A stretch of DNA of 64,000 bases from Halobacteriales archaeon QS_9_68_17. GTDB taxonomy: Archaea > Halobacteriota > Halobacteria > Halobacteriales > Natronoarchaeaceae. The stretch spans positions 1 through 64,000 of the forward strand of contig PXSA01000004.1 of the NCBI GenBank assembly GCA_003023565.1. Direction: 5' to 3'. This document shows positions 1-10,356 of this stretch, in pieces; the first letter of the stretch is position 1; each line of letters starts with the position of its first letter. The translations under genes and the position numbers were made by a program. The notes beneath the pieces are model-generated. The model did not search any database, had not been told where the DNA came from, and was given only the letters and a program-made list of their open reading frames with translations.

Positions 1-843
1 CAGCGGAACCACCCTGAACCACGTCTGACTTCCGATCTCCTCCTCGATCCGTCCGCTGAACGCGTTCACGCCGGCAGACAACGCTCGGAAGCCAGCGTAC
101 AACAGCCCGATCTGCGCGATGCTGATCCCGGAGGCTCTCGCTACCGGCTGGACGAGATAGTTGAGTCCAGCTATCACCGCGTAGAAGACCCCGGCGTAGA
201 GCACGAACGGAACGAGAGCAGAACCCATGAGCTGTGACCGGACGGTCTCGAACGCAGCCGTCACATCGAACGAGTCGTCGTCTCCATCAGCGCTGTCCGT
301 TTCGGGGAACGTCAGTAAGACCGAGAACGCGACGGCGGTTGAGCCTCCCGAGACCAGCCACGGAAGCGCGAGGTCGATACCCCCAAGTGCGCCACCGGCG
401 ATAGCTGCCACCCCGCCAGTCACCTGTCCTAGCGCTTTTCCGCGGCCACGAACAGCCGAGAACTGGTCGCTATCGAACCGTTCATCCAGCATGTCGTAGA
501 GCCAGGCGTCCTCGGTACCCGAGCGGAACGTCTGTTCGAGTGCTGCCAGCGAGTACAGCAGGAGAAACGGCCCGAACGACGAGGAGAAAGCGAATCCGAC
601 GGAACCGATCGTCCCAAGCGCTGCACTCAACAGGAGACCGTTGCGCCGCCCGATCCTGTCGCCTATATAGCCTGTCGGAAGCTCCGCAAGAACGATGACC
701 GCCGCGAACGCGGAGTCGAGTGCTCCTACCTGCGTAAACGACATGCCACGGGAGGTGAGAAACAGCACCCAGATCGGCCCCGACAACTGAGCGGACCGAG
801 CTATCTGATACAGGTAGTACTTGACTTTTGTCGGCTTCGGCAT
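1..843 (-). CDS. MFS transporter (partial, runs off the left edge)
   Basis: Minus-strand reading from ATG at 843 gives MPKPTKVKYYLYQIARSAQLSGPIWVLFLTSRGMSFTQVGALDSAFAAVIVLAELPTGYIGDRIGRRNG..., with the MFS loop motif GDRIGRR and repeated hydrophobic segments. Open to the window edge. Confidence 0.85.
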   Translation of the reverse strand, partial: MPKPTKVKYYLYQIARSAQLSGPIWVLFLTSRGMSFTQVGALDSAFAAVIVLAELPTGYIGDRIGRRNGLLLSAALGTIGSVGFAFSSSFGPFLLLYSLAALEQTFRSGTEDAWLYDMLDERFDSDQFSAVRGRGKALGQVTGGVAAIAGGALGGIDLALPWLVSGGSTAVAFSVLLTFPETDSADGDDDSFDVTAAFETVRSQLMGSALVPFVLYAGVFYAVIAGLNYLVQPVARASGISIAQIGLLYAGFRALSAGVNAFSGRIEEEIGSQTWFRVVPL

Positions 844-1282
844 GCCGATCACGATATCGTACGGAGAACCCGAGCATAAATGAACCACTCGGATGAGAAG
901 TCCCGGACGACGACCCGCCCACGAAGGGTACTACTTAAATCAGGCTCTCCCGAGTGGTCGCCGAGTGCCCCGCGACGAGACGCTCGACCGGTTCGAGACC
1001 ACCGTCGACTCGACGCCGGCGAGACTTCGGCACCTGACGCCGAGGTCATCGACGAACTACCCGACGGCACGGACGACGACGCGGCGACGTCGACCGACGA
1101 CGAGTCCGGAGACGCCGTCAACGAGTTCACTTTCGGACGGTAACGCGTCCGGACGACGGCCACCGGCCCGTCGACCGACGTATTTCTCCTGCTGGGTCGG
1201 ACGGTCACGTCCCGCGAACGGGCGCGGTAACTGCTGGCCCGCCGGCGGTGCGCTGATATCCCCGCGCTCCGTGGTCCCGGCC

Positions 1283-1675
1283 ATGCCGACGGGGGTCACA
1301 GAACGGACCACCGACGCCGAGCGGGACGCCGCAGTCCGGCTCCTGCGAGGACTCCGGAGCCACGAGGACGAGGCGTCCGTCACGGTCGTGGCGCGACGGG
1401 GAGATACCGACTGTTCGGGCTGTACGAGGGCGGTGCGGGCGGCCACGCCGTTTCCGATGACGCGGCTCCCCGGGACGCCGCACTCGTCGGCGTCGTCGTC
1501 CAGTGAACTGCTCGGGGTCGTCGAGGCGTGGGTCGCGGAGCGCGACTGCGAGGACGTCGCGCTGGCGAACCGGGCCGGCAACGACGCGGCGCTGTCGTTC
1601 TACGAGGACGAGGCGATGGAAACGTGGGGGTACGCGGTGGAGACGGGGCTCTGTAGCAGCGATAGAACGCAGTGA
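1283..1675 (+). pseudogene. GNAT-family acetyltransferase remnant (frameshifted)
   Basis: One frame has MPTGVTERTTDAERDAAVRLLRGLRSHED; the next frame has YRLFGLYEGG; the first frame resumes with VVEAWVAERDCEDVALANRAGNDAALSFYED, typical of a GNAT C-terminus. Confidence 0.5.
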
Positions 1676-1734
1676 CACACTCCGACGGCACCCGAGGTGC
1701 CGTTCGATGTGTACATAGTTTCAATCGCTGCTAC
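1653..1734. repeat. Imperfect 82-bp palindromic element, copy 1
   Basis: gtagcagcgat...atcgctgctac ends are a perfect 11-bp inverted repeat; inner arms cggcacc/ggtgccg. A related copy is at 38233-38318. Confidence 0.8.
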
Positions 1735-2461
1735 CGTCGATCGTCGTTCCCGGCCGCTCGCCGGACAGGAACCCCGGCAGGCCGTCGAGGTCGAAGACTG
1801 AGGCCGGGCGGTCCAGCGCGAGCAGTTCACGCACCTTCCCGGCCATGCCGCCGCTGACGTCCGTCGCCGCGCTCCCGCCCAGCGCGTCCGCGACCTCGTC
1901 GAACGAGTCTATCCGCGGGATCACGTCGCCGTCGGCGTCGAGCACGCCCGGGACCGTCGAGCAGACGCCGACCCTGTCCGCGTCCAGCGACGAAGCGACG
2001 CGCGTGACGACCTCGTCGCCCGAGAGCACGGTAACGCCCTCGCCCGCGTGGGCGATCCCGTCGCCGTGGAGGACGGGGACGAACCCCTCACCCACCATCG
2101 TGGCGACCTGATCGGTCGGCAGCGTCAGCCGCGCGGCGTCGTCCCGGGACGCCACCGAAAGCGGGTGGACGGGGAGCGCCGGCACGTCGCGCTCCCGGAG
2201 GCGGTCGACGACGAAGCGGTTCAGCGTCGTCATCGCACCGTGAACGGCGAGCACGTCGTCGGCGTCGCGGGTCCCATCGGTCGTCGAGACGCCGCGTTCC
2301 TCCGCGTGGTGGTGGCCGAAGCTCCCGCCGCCGTGGACGACGACGAGGTCGTCGTTCGCGTCCGCCACGGCGTCGGCCGCGCGGTCGAGCGCCCGGCCGT
2401 CGAGCGTTTCCGGTCGGTCCTTCTCCGTGACGACGCTCCCGCCGAGTTTGAGGACGATCAC
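1721..2461 (-). CDS. Isopentenyl phosphate kinase
   Basis: VIVLKLGGSVVTEKDRPETLD...VVVHGGGSFGHHHAEERG...; amino acid kinase fold; GTG start overlaps the mevalonate kinase stop; adjacency to mevalonate kinase. Confidence 0.9.
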   Translation of the reverse strand: MIVLKLGGSVVTEKDRPETLDGRALDRAADAVADANDDLVVVHGGGSFGHHHAEERGVSTTDGTRDADDVLAVHGAMTTLNRFVVDRLRERDVPALPVHPLSVASRDDAARLTLPTDQVATMVGEGFVPVLHGDGIAHAGEGVTVLSGDEVVTRVASSLDADRVGVCSTVPGVLDADGDVIPRIDSFDEVADALGGSAATDVSGGMAGKVRELLALDRPASVFDLDGLPGFLSGERPGTTIDGSSD

Positions 2462-3468
2462 GACGACTCCACCCGCACGCCCTCGGTCGCCAGTTCGGCT
2501 CGGAACGCCTCCTCGCAGCCCGGCGTGAACTCGAGCGCGGTCTCCGACTCCTCCGTCTCGTCCAGCGCGACGATGCAGCCGCCCCCGCCCGCGCCGGTGA
2601 GTTTCCCGCCGTGCGCGCCGGCGTCGCGGGCGGCCCACACCATCGCGTCCAGCGACCGCGAGGAGACGCCGAGCGCCTCCAGCAGGCCGTGGTTGAAGTC
2701 CATCAGGTCGCCGAGTTCGGCGACGTGCTCGCCGTCCGGGTCCTCGGCGGCGTCCATCAGGACCGCCTCGCCCCGCCGGACGACGTCGCCGATCGCCTCC
2801 ACGGTGTCGGCGGCGAAGCCGTACTCCTCGCGGAGGTCGCGCACGCCGGCGACGAGCTTCCCGGTATCGCCCGCGCCGCCGTCGAAGCCGATGACGAAAG
2901 GCAGGTCGGGCGCGTCGATGCTCCGACAGTCGTCGCCCTCGACGCGGACGGCACCGCCCATCGCGGAGCAGAACGTGTCGGCGCGCGAGGCCTGCCCCTC
3001 CTGGACCTCGTACTCGGCGCGGAACGCGCGGTCGGCGACCTCCTCGGCCGGCAGTTCGACGCCGAGTTCCCTCGTGCCGGCGTCGATGCCGGCGACCGTG
3101 ACGGCGGCGGAGGAGCCGAGACCCGCCCCCAGCGGGATGTCGCTCTCGACGGTGATGTCGAAGCCGGCGTCGGGGCGGCTCGCGGCGTCGCGCGCCTGGT
3201 CGACGGCGGCCTCGACGTAGCCCATCGCCGCGTCGACCAGCGACTCGGCGACGTCGACGTCCGGGCGGCCGTCCGCGTCGCCGCCGTACTCGACGGTGAA
3301 CCCGTCGATCGAGAGGTCCTCGGCGTGGACCCGGAGCTTGCTGTCGGTTCGTTCCTCTACGGTCACCCTCGCGCGGCGCTCGATCGCGCAGGGGACCGCG
3401 GGTTCGCCGTAGACGACGGCGTGCTCCCCGAAGAGGTACACCTTCCCGGGAGCGCTGGAAACGGTCAT
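2458..3468 (-). CDS. mvk: Mevalonate kinase
   Basis: MTVSSAPGKVYLFGEHAVVYGEPAVPCAIERR...PLGAGLGSSAAVTVAG...KLTGAGGGGCIVAL; GHMP kinase motifs. Confidence 0.95.
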   Translation of the reverse strand: MTVSSAPGKVYLFGEHAVVYGEPAVPCAIERRARVTVEERTDSKLRVHAEDLSIDGFTVEYGGDADGRPDVDVAESLVDAAMGYVEAAVDQARDAASRPDAGFDITVESDIPLGAGLGSSAAVTVAGIDAGTRELGVELPAEEVADRAFRAEYEVQEGQASRADTFCSAMGGAVRVEGDDCRSIDAPDLPFVIGFDGGAGDTGKLVAGVRDLREEYGFAADTVEAIGDVVRRGEAVLMDAAEDPDGEHVAELGDLMDFNHGLLEALGVSSRSLDAMVWAARDAGAHGGKLTGAGGGGCIVALDETEESETALEFTPGCEEAFRAELATEGVRVESS

Positions 3469-3492
3469 ACGGGTGCCTGCGCGCCGAGGTGC

Positions 3493-4839
3493 TTAGGGGT
3501 TTTCGGACCGCTCCGCGACCCGCATCGTCATCTCCTGCTCCGGGTGGACCGTCAGCGACGGGAGCAGCGAGAGGGGCGTCTCACCGGTGAACTCCAGTCG
3601 GTACTCGCCGGCGACCGTCGCGAGGATGATCTGCGCCTCCAGCATCGCGAGGTGCTTGCCGATGCAGTGGCGCGGCCCGCCGCCGAACGGGAAGTACGCG
3701 AACCGCGGGCGCTCCGTCGCGCGCTCGGGCCGCCACCGCTCGGGGTCGAACGTCTCGGGGTCGTCCCAGAACCGCTCGGAGCGGTGCAGTCCCCACTGCG
3801 GAAGCATGATCGAGGTGCCAGCCTCGACGTCGTACCCCGCGAGCGTCACGTCCTCGGTCGGCTCCCGGAAGATCGTGTAGACGGGCGGGTAGAGCCGCAT
3901 CGCCTCCTTGATCGCCCACTCCACGTACTCGAACTCGGCGACGTGTTCCGCCCCGGGCCGGTCGTCGTCGACGACGGCGTCTATCTCCTCGTGGACGCGC
4001 CGCTCCGCCTCCGGATGCTCCGACAGCAGGAACCACGTGTACGTCAGCGTCAGCGCCGTCGTGTCGTGGCCCGCCAGCAGCATCGTCATCATCTCGTCTC
4101 TGAGCCTGTCCGGCGGCTGTTCGTCCTGGTCGCGCGCTCGAAGCAGGATCGACAGGAAGTCCGTCGGGCCGTCCTCGCCGCCGACGGTCCCCTCCCGCGA
4201 GTCGATAATGCCGTCGATGACTTCCTCCAGTTTCGAGAGCGCCTGTTCGTACTTCGCGTCTCCCGGCATCGGTGCCCACTCCGGCGCGGCGAACCGGATC
4301 GGGTCGGGCTCGAACCGGCGACCGAGCGGTTCGAGTTGCGCCTGTATCGTTCGGACGCGGTCCTCCGGCAACTGCACGCCCATCATCAGGTCGAGGATGA
4401 CGTCGAGGGTCACCCGCGTCATCGCGTCCTCGACGTCTATCACGTCGCCCGCGCTCCACTCGGCGACCCGCTCCTCGGCGTGGTCGGTGATCCGACCGGC
4501 CATCCCCGACAGCCGCCGCATCGAGAACGCCGGCTGCGCGAGGTCTCGCTGGTGTTCCCACGTCTCGCCCTCCGAGAGCAACAGTCCCTCGCCCAGTAGG
4601 TCGCCGAGCGCGTCCCCCTGGAACTCCGGCTTGCGGAACCGGTCGGAGTCGGAGACGAGTACCCGCTCGACCGTCTCCGGCGCGCAGACGACGTAGGTGT
4701 CCATCGGCCCCATGTCGAACCGCGAGACGTCGCCGTAGGCCTCCTCCAGTGCCGAGATGAAGCCGAACGGGTCGCGAGCGTACCGCCGACTGTCGCCGAA
4801 CAGCGGTTCTCCCTTCGGACCGGGCGGTGTGTCTGCCAT
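3493..4839 (-). CDS. Cytochrome P450
   Basis: Heme-binding motif FGGGPRHCIGKHLAMLEAQ, I-helix AGHDTTALTLTY, ExxR (EAMR). Confidence 0.95.
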   Translation of the reverse strand: MADTPPGPKGEPLFGDSRRYARDPFGFISALEEAYGDVSRFDMGPMDTYVVCAPETVERVLVSDSDRFRKPEFQGDALGDLLGEGLLLSEGETWEHQRDLAQPAFSMRRLSGMAGRITDHAEERVAEWSAGDVIDVEDAMTRVTLDVILDLMMGVQLPEDRVRTIQAQLEPLGRRFEPDPIRFAAPEWAPMPGDAKYEQALSKLEEVIDGIIDSREGTVGGEDGPTDFLSILLRARDQDEQPPDRLRDEMMTMLLAGHDTTALTLTYTWFLLSEHPEAERRVHEEIDAVVDDDRPGAEHVAEFEYVEWAIKEAMRLYPPVYTIFREPTEDVTLAGYDVEAGTSIMLPQWGLHRSERFWDDPETFDPERWRPERATERPRFAYFPFGGGPRHCIGKHLAMLEAQIILATVAGEYRLEFTGETPLSLLPSLTVHPEQEMTMRVAERSENP

Positions 4840-4931
4840 CGACGGTGATTAGGACTCGACTCGCATGAAAGCGAGGGTGCCGGGGACCCGGAGGCCGGCA
4901 GTATACCCGACTCGCCGTCGTAGGGCGACCG

Positions 4932-5274
4932 ATGAGCGACGACACCCACAGGGCTCGCCACGCGGGCGCACAGTTGATGACGGTCGCCGGAGCGGTCCTC
5001 GTCGGCTACGCCGTCTTCTCGCGTCGTCTGTCTCGCGTGGTACGGCGTCCGGCGTGGCTACCCGTGGGCCTGGGCGACGGCCGTCGCGACGATGGTGACG
5101 GCACTCGCGGTGTCGATCCCGCCGCATTTCGGGGCCGCGTACGACTACGACCACCTCGTCCACCTCGGACCGATATACCTCGCCGCGGGCGCGTTCCTCG
5201 CCGGCGCGGCCGTCTCGTGGCGGGCGCTTCACTGGGACGCGCGGACGCCGGCGGACGACCACGTCGAGAAGTAG
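4932..5274 (+). pseudogene. Small membrane protein with apparent frameshift
   Basis: MSDDTHRARHAGAQLMTVAGAVLVGYAVFS in one frame; CLAWYGVRRGYPWAWATAVATMVTALAVSIPPHFGAAYDYDHLVHLGPIYLAAGAFLAGAAVSWRALHWD in another. Confidence 0.5.
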
Positions 5275-5341
5275 CGATAGGCGTCGGACCGCGTCGCTAC
5301 GGACCTGGTCGCGCCGAGAGAACTGAAACGGTTGCCGGGGA

Positions 5342-6118
5342 TCAGACCATGCTCTCGAAGTCGTCGAGAGAGTAGGCCGGTTCCGCGCCGCGGCGGTCGA
5401 GCGTCTCGTTGGCCAGCAGCCAGTACACCACGGAGAGGGCCTTTCGGCCCTTGTTGTTCGTGGGGACCACGAGGTCGACGTTACCGAGGCCGTTGTTGGA
5501 GTCACACATCGCGATGACCGGGATGCCGACCGTGATGGCCTCCTTGACGGCCTGCGCGTCGCCGATGGGGTCGGTGACGACCAGCACGTCCGGTTCGATG
5601 TAGCCGTCGTACTTGGGGTTGGTCAGCGTCCCCGGGATGAAACGCCCGGTGCGGGCGCGAGCACCCACGGCCTCCGCGAACTTCTCGGCCGGGAACCGGC
5701 CGTACTGGCGCGAGGAGGTGACGAGGATCTGCTCGGGGTCGTAGTTCGCCAGGAAGTCCGCGGCGGTGCGGATCCGGCTGTCGGTCTTCGAGACGTCCAG
5801 CACGTACAGCCCGTCGGTCCGGACGCGGTGGATGTACCGCTCCATGTCCTGGGTCTTCTGCTGAGTCCCGATGTGGACACCCGCGCCGAGGTAGTCCTCG
5901 ACGGGGATGAGCAGGTCGGCCTCCTCGTCGGACATGACGTCCTCGTCGAGGGCACCCTCTTGTTCGTCCTCGGTCGCCTCCGCGGCGTCCTCGGCGGTCG
6001 CTTCCTCGGCGGGCTCGGCGTCGGTGTCGGCCGCCGGGCCGGCCCCTTCGGCCGGCTCGGGGTCGACCGCTTCTTTGGCGGCGTCGAGCCCTTCCTGGTC
6101 CGTGTCGTTGTCTGCCAT
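5342..6118 (-). CDS. rpsB: 30S ribosomal protein S2, acidic N-terminal extension
   Basis: [33 protein letters not shown]...[32 protein letters not shown]; operon context. Confidence 0.97.
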   Translation of the reverse strand: MADNDTDQEGLDAAKEAVDPEPAEGAGPAADTDAEPAEEATAEDAAEATEDEQEGALDEDVMSDEEADLLIPVEDYLGAGVHIGTQQKTQDMERYIHRVRTDGLYVLDVSKTDSRIRTAADFLANYDPEQILVTSSRQYGRFPAEKFAEAVGARARTGRFIPGTLTNPKYDGYIEPDVLVVTDPIGDAQAVKEAITVGIPVIAMCDSNNGLGNVDLVVPTNNKGRKALSVVYWLLANETLDRRGAEPAYSLDDFESMV

Positions 6119-6120
6119 AG

Positions 6121-7377
6121 TTACAGTGCGTCGTCCGCGATGCGGATGAGTTCGTTCAGCTTGGCGGTTCGCTCGCCGCCGACGGCCCCCGTCTTGATGA
6201 ACGGGGCGTCGGTCGCAACGGCGAGGTGTGCGATGGTCGCGTCCTCCGTCTCGCCGCTGCGATGCGAGACGACCGAGTCGTAGCCGTGTTCGCCCGCCAG
6301 CTCGATGGCGTCGAACGCGTCGGTCAGCGTGCCGATCTGGTTGGGCTTGATGAGGATGCTGTTGCCAGCGCCCTTCTCGATGCCCGTCCGCAGGCGCTCG
6401 GTGTTCGTGACGAACAGGTCGTCGCCACAGATGAGCGTCCGGTCCGCTCGCGGGCTTCGCCCGCTCGTGCTCTCCGAGGCGCTGCGCGCCTCGTTGGCCA
6501 CGCGGTCGGTCAGTTCGGCGAACGCCTCGTAGTCGTCCTCGTCGAAGGGGTCCTCGACGTAGACGAGGTCGTACTCCTCGACCAGGTCCGCGATGTGCTC
6601 GATCTGCTCGTCGGTGTCGCGGACGCTGTCGCCGTAGACGTAGCCGTCCTCGTCGGCGTCGTACAGTTCGGCACCGGCAACGTCGAGGCCGAAGCCGATC
6701 TCGAAGCCGAACTCGTCGGCGACGGTGTCGACCGCCTCGTCCATGATCTCGAACGCCTCGCTGTCGTCGATCGACGGTGCCCACGCGCCTTCGTCGCCCT
6801 TGCCGGAGGGGACGCCGCGCTCGTCCAGGATGTCGGCGACCTCCTGGTGGACCGCGGCGTTCGCGAACACCGCGTCGGAGACGCTCGGCGCGCCGACCGG
6901 CGCGGCGAGGAACTCCTGGATGTGGGTGGCGTCCGCGGCGTGCTCGCCGCCGCCGATCACGTTGCCCAGCGGCGTCGGGAACTTCTCCCCGCGGAACGTG
7001 CCGCCGAGGTGCTGGTAGGTGGGAGCGCCGAGCACGTCAGCGCCGGCCTTGGCCGCGGCCATGCTGACCGCGACGGCGCTGTTCGCACCGACCTCCGAGA
7101 AGTCGTCGGTGCCGTCCGCGCCGCGCAGGGCGTTGTCAACGTCGCGCTGGTTGCCGGCGTACACCTGTCCCTCCAGTCGAGGGACGGCGAGTTCGCGGGC
7201 CTTCGCGATCGCCTCTTGTGGCGGCAGTTCGATCGCCTCGTACTCGCCGGTACTCGCCCCGGACGGGGCCGCCGCCCGGCCGAAGCCGCCGCTCTCGGTG
7301 AGCACGTCGGCTTCGACGGTGGGGTTCCCGCGGGAGTCGAGCACGCGGCGCAGTCGGACAGTGGTGATGAGTGTCAT
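6121..7377 (-). CDS. eno: Enolase
   Basis: [25 protein letters not shown]...[14 protein letters not shown]...[20 protein letters not shown]...[20 protein letters not shown]. Confidence 0.97.
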   Translation of the reverse strand: MTLITTVRLRRVLDSRGNPTVEADVLTESGGFGRAAAPSGASTGEYEAIELPPQEAIAKARELAVPRLEGQVYAGNQRDVDNALRGADGTDDFSEVGANSAVAVSMAAAKAGADVLGAPTYQHLGGTFRGEKFPTPLGNVIGGGEHAADATHIQEFLAAPVGAPSVSDAVFANAAVHQEVADILDERGVPSGKGDEGAWAPSIDDSEAFEIMDEAVDTVADEFGFEIGFGLDVAGAELYDADEDGYVYGDSVRDTDEQIEHIADLVEEYDLVYVEDPFDEDDYEAFAELTDRVANEARSASESTSGRSPRADRTLICGDDLFVTNTERLRTGIEKGAGNSILIKPNQIGTLTDAFDAIELAGEHGYDSVVSHRSGETEDATIAHLAVATDAPFIKTGAVGGERTAKLNELIRIADDAL

Positions 7378-7559
7378 TGCATGTTCCTCGAAACGGTAAA
7401 GGGCAGGACGCCCTCGTCGTACTCCTCGGCCGCGATCAGGATCGGCTCCGTCTGGTCGGTGTCGATGAGCACGGGCGCTCCGTACGACACCTGCAGCGCA
7501 CGCGCGCCGAGGATCCTGGCCTTCTCGTACCGGGTGAATCGTTCCTGTCGAGACATCAC
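7374..7559 (-). CDS. rpoK: DNA-directed RNA polymerase subunit K
   Basis: [30 protein letters not shown]; position between eno and rpoN. Confidence 0.95.
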   Translation of the reverse strand: MMSRQERFTRYEKARILGARALQVSYGAPVLIDTDQTEPILIAAEEYDEGVLPFTVSRNMQ

Positions 7560-7750
7560 TGATACGGGGAGACGACGTCGACGAGGTCCTTGTGCGAGAC
7601 GACCATCCGACGACAGCAGTGGCGGTCCACGCCGAGGTCGTCGAGCACTTTCTCGGGGTCCTCGTCGCCCTCTCGGGCACGCGCCTTGAACTCTTCCCAG
7701 TGTTCACCCACGACCGTGCCGCACGTGAAACACCGGACTGGTACCATCAT
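7556..7750 (-). CDS. rpoN: DNA-directed RNA polymerase subunit N
   Basis: [20 protein letters not shown]...[20 protein letters not shown]. Confidence 0.97.
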   Translation of the reverse strand: MMVPVRCFTCGTVVGEHWEEFKARAREGDEDPEKVLDDLGVDRHCCRRMVVSHKDLVDVVSPYQ

Positions 7751-7759
7751 GCTATCACC

Positions 7760-8155
7760 TTAGCGGTAGGACTTCTGGTAGCGGGCCCGCGCGCCGGGGC
7801 CGCCCCACTTCTTGGGTTCGGACTGACGGACATCGTTGACCAGCAGGGAGCGGTCGAACTCCATGAACGCGTCGCGGAGTTCGGCGTCGCTCAGGTGCTG
7901 GACGACGCCGCGGGCGACGGCGGTGCGGACTGCGTCCGCCTGCCCGCTGATACCGCCGCCCTCGACGCTGACGTCGATGTCGACCTGTTCGCGCTCGTCG
8001 CCGGCGATGCGAAACGGCTCCAGCATCTTCAGGCGCGCGAGTTCCGGTTCGACCAGCTCTACCGGCTGGGAGTTGATACGGACCTTGCCGTCGCCGTCGC
8101 GCACGGTGGCGCGGGCGATGGCGGTCTTCTTCTTGCCGCTCGTGTTGGTTACCAT
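7760..8155 (-). CDS. rpsI: 30S ribosomal protein S9
   Basis: [26 protein letters not shown]...[18 protein letters not shown]. Confidence 0.97.
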   Translation of the reverse strand: MVTNTSGKKKTAIARATVRDGDGKVRINSQPVELVEPELARLKMLEPFRIAGDEREQVDIDVSVEGGGISGQADAVRTAVARGVVQHLSDAELRDAFMEFDRSLLVNDVRQSEPKKWGGPGARARYQKSYR

Positions 8156-8586
8156 GTGACGTTAGCACCCAGTTGCTCGCTGACATCGCCCAGATGGACG
8201 AAGCGGATGTTCGACAGTCGGTCCAGCGACGTACCGTCGAGGACCTCCCCGTCGCGGTCGTGGGGGTTGCCCACGTAGACGCGGACGTTCTCGAACGCCT
8301 CGCGGCCGCGCTGTTTCTTGTAGGGGAGCATGCCGCGGACGGTCCGTTTGAGGATCCCGTCCGGACGCTTGGGGTAGTACGGCCCGCTGTCCGAGCCGAG
8401 TTCCCGGCGCTTCCGGTACTTCGACATGACGCTCTCCTCGTCGCCCGTGATGACGGCGTCCTCCGCGTTGATGACCGCGACGCGGTCGCCGTCGAGGGCT
8501 TTCGTTGCGACCTGACTGGCGACGCGGCCGAGGATGCAGTCTCGCGCATCCACGACGACGTCGGCCTCGAACTCCGCGATGCTCAT
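8149..8586 (-). CDS. rplM: 50S ribosomal protein L13
   Basis: [86 protein letters not shown]. Confidence 0.97.
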   Translation of the reverse strand: MSIAEFEADVVVDARDCILGRVASQVATKALDGDRVAVINAEDAVITGDEESVMSKYRKRRELGSDSGPYYPKRPDGILKRTVRGMLPYKKQRGREAFENVRVYVGNPHDRDGEVLDGTSLDRLSNIRFVHLGDVSEQLGANVTW

Positions 8587-8933
8587 CGGATCACCCGCAC
8601 GTTGCTGCCTTCGGGGTTCCGTTCGATCGCCCGTTCGAGGTCGATGGTCTCGCCGACCTGTTCGATCTTGGTCTCCGCCGTCGACGAGAAGTCGACGGCG
8701 GCGACGGTGACGCTCTTCTGGAGTGCGCCGCTCCCGAGAACCTTGCCCGGGACGATGACCGTCTCGTCCTCCCGGGCGTACCGTTCGATCCGGCCGAGGT
8801 TGACCTCGGCGTGCGTTCGGCGTGGTTTCTCGAGGCGGGCCGCGACGTCCTGCCAGACGTTCGCGTCCGCATCCCGCGCCACCGATTTCAGCTCGGCGAC
8901 AAGACTGCTCAGCCGCGGATTTGTCTTACTCAT
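8583..8933 (-). CDS. 50S ribosomal protein L18e
   Basis: [71 protein letters not shown]. Confidence 0.95.
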   Translation of the reverse strand: MSKTNPRLSSLVAELKSVARDADANVWQDVAARLEKPRRTHAEVNLGRIERYAREDETVIVPGKVLGSGALQKSVTVAAVDFSSTAETKIEQVGETIDLERAIERNPEGSNVRVIR

Positions 8934-8959
8934 AACGTACCTCCTGATGGAAGAAGTGA

Positions 8960-9044
8960 TGCAGGGAGCAGGATTTGAACCTGCGGACTCCTACGAGACA
9001 GCGCCCTGAACGCTGCGCCGTTGGCCTGACTTGGCTATCCCTGC
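8960..9044 (-). tRNA. tRNA-Leu (CAG)
   Basis: Reverse complement GCAGGGATAGCCAAGTCAGGCC...CAGCG TTCAGGG CGCTG...GGTTCAAATCC...TCCCTGCA folds as a class II tRNA with anticodon CAG. Confidence 0.95.
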
Positions 9045-9179
9045 ACGTCGCACCCTTGCAGGCGTTGATGGCTTTATCGCGCCCCCTCAAACCAGTTTCG
9101 GTTGCCGATCGATAGACGGCACCGCGGCTCTCGCCGGAGCGAGCGGCCGTCAGGGAACCGGTGTGAAGGGTCATCTGTA

Positions 9180-9959
9180 CTATAGTTGGACTGCTTCGCG
9201 GAGTTCCGTCGCGCGGTCCTCCAGGGTGTCCACGGAGCGAGAGACGAGGTCTTCGACGGTGAACGAGCCGTCGGTCTCGACGTGGAACACGAACGCGTTC
9301 GGCACGTCGTGGACCGCGACCTCCTTACCGGGGTAGCGGTTCGTGAGGTCGTTGTCGAACGCCTCGGTCAGCACGAGGTCGCCGTTCGTCGCGTCGGCGT
9401 CCGCGTGCTCCGCCTCGCGCTCTTCGAGGACGCCCCGAAGGATGTGGGGCTCCTGCTCCTCGAACTCGCCGGCGTCGTCGACGACCTCGGCGTACTGGAG
9501 GTGTCGGTAGCCGACCGCCACGCCGCCCTGGTGTTTGGCGTGGTTCTTCCCGGTGTCGAGCACCGCGTCGGCCTCCAGTTCGAGCCGCTGGTCGTCTTTC
9601 AGGTCGATGATCGGGATGTTGTCGTCCGCGGGTTCGACCTGCGGGTCGGCGCTAACGAGGTCGCCCGAGTAGGCCGTGTTCGGCCCCTCGACGTCGATAC
9701 TGAGGGTGACCTCGTCGCCCTTCTCGAACCCGCCGTCCGGCGTCGTCAGCGGCACCATCCCGAGTCGGTGGGCGATCTGCTCGTCGAACATGACCGACGA
9801 GTTCTCGATCACCCGGACGGTGTCGACCGAGAGCGTCGGCACGTCGGCGATCATCGCCCGGCGAATGCCGTTGGCGAACGCCGGCGTGACGCCCCGGACG
9901 AGGAACCGGGCGGAGCGGTCCTCGCGTTCGATGAACTCAACGTCGTAGTCCTCTGCCAT
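9180..9959 (-). CDS. rpoD: DNA-directed RNA polymerase subunit D
   Basis: [51 protein letters not shown]. Confidence 0.97.
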   Translation of the reverse strand: MAEDYDVEFIEREDRSARFLVRGVTPAFANGIRRAMIADVPTLSVDTVRVIENSSVMFDEQIAHRLGMVPLTTPDGGFEKGDEVTLSIDVEGPNTAYSGDLVSADPQVEPADDNIPIIDLKDDQRLELEADAVLDTGKNHAKHQGGVAVGYRHLQYAEVVDDAGEFEEQEPHILRGVLEEREAEHADADATNGDLVLTEAFDNDLTNRYPGKEVAVHDVPNAFVFHVETDGSFTVEDLVSRSVDTLEDRATELREAVQL

Positions 9960-9962
9960 GGG

Positions 9963-10355
9963 TTAGAATCCGCCCTTTCCTTTGGGAGCGCGCGACCCGT
10001 CGTGCGGGATCGGCGTGACGTCCTCGATGCGGCCGATCTCCAGACCGGCGCGGGCGAGCGCTCGGATCGTCGCCTGCGCGCCCGGACCGGGGCTCTTCTG
10101 GAGGTTGCCGCCGGGGCCGCGGACGCGGACGTGGACGCCTTCCACGCCGGCCGCGAGCACTTCCTCGGCGACGGTCTCGGCCATCTGCATCGCCGCGTAC
10201 GGCGACGCTTCGTCGCGGTTCTGCTTGACGACCGCGCCGCCGGACGACTTGGCGACCGTCTCCGCGCCCGTCAGGTCCGTGACGGTGATGATGGTGTTGT
10301 TGAACGATGCGTGCACGTGGGCGATGCCCCACTTGCCGTCTTCTGATTCGCTCAT
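9963..10355 (-). CDS. rpsK: 30S ribosomal protein S11
   Basis: [32 protein letters not shown]...[23 protein letters not shown]. Confidence 0.97.
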   Translation of the reverse strand: MSESEDGKWGIAHVHASFNNTIITVTDLTGAETVAKSSGGAVVKQNRDEASPYAAMQMAETVAEEVLAAGVEGVHVRVRGPGGNLQKSPGPGAQATIRALARAGLEIGRIEDVTPIPHDGSRAPKGKGGF

Positions 10356-10356
10356 G

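Noticed and set aside
2611-4599. 662-aa plus-strand ORF opposite mvk and P450
   Set aside because: Arg/Val/Asp-rich antisense shadow of well-recognised genes; typical artefact of high GC.
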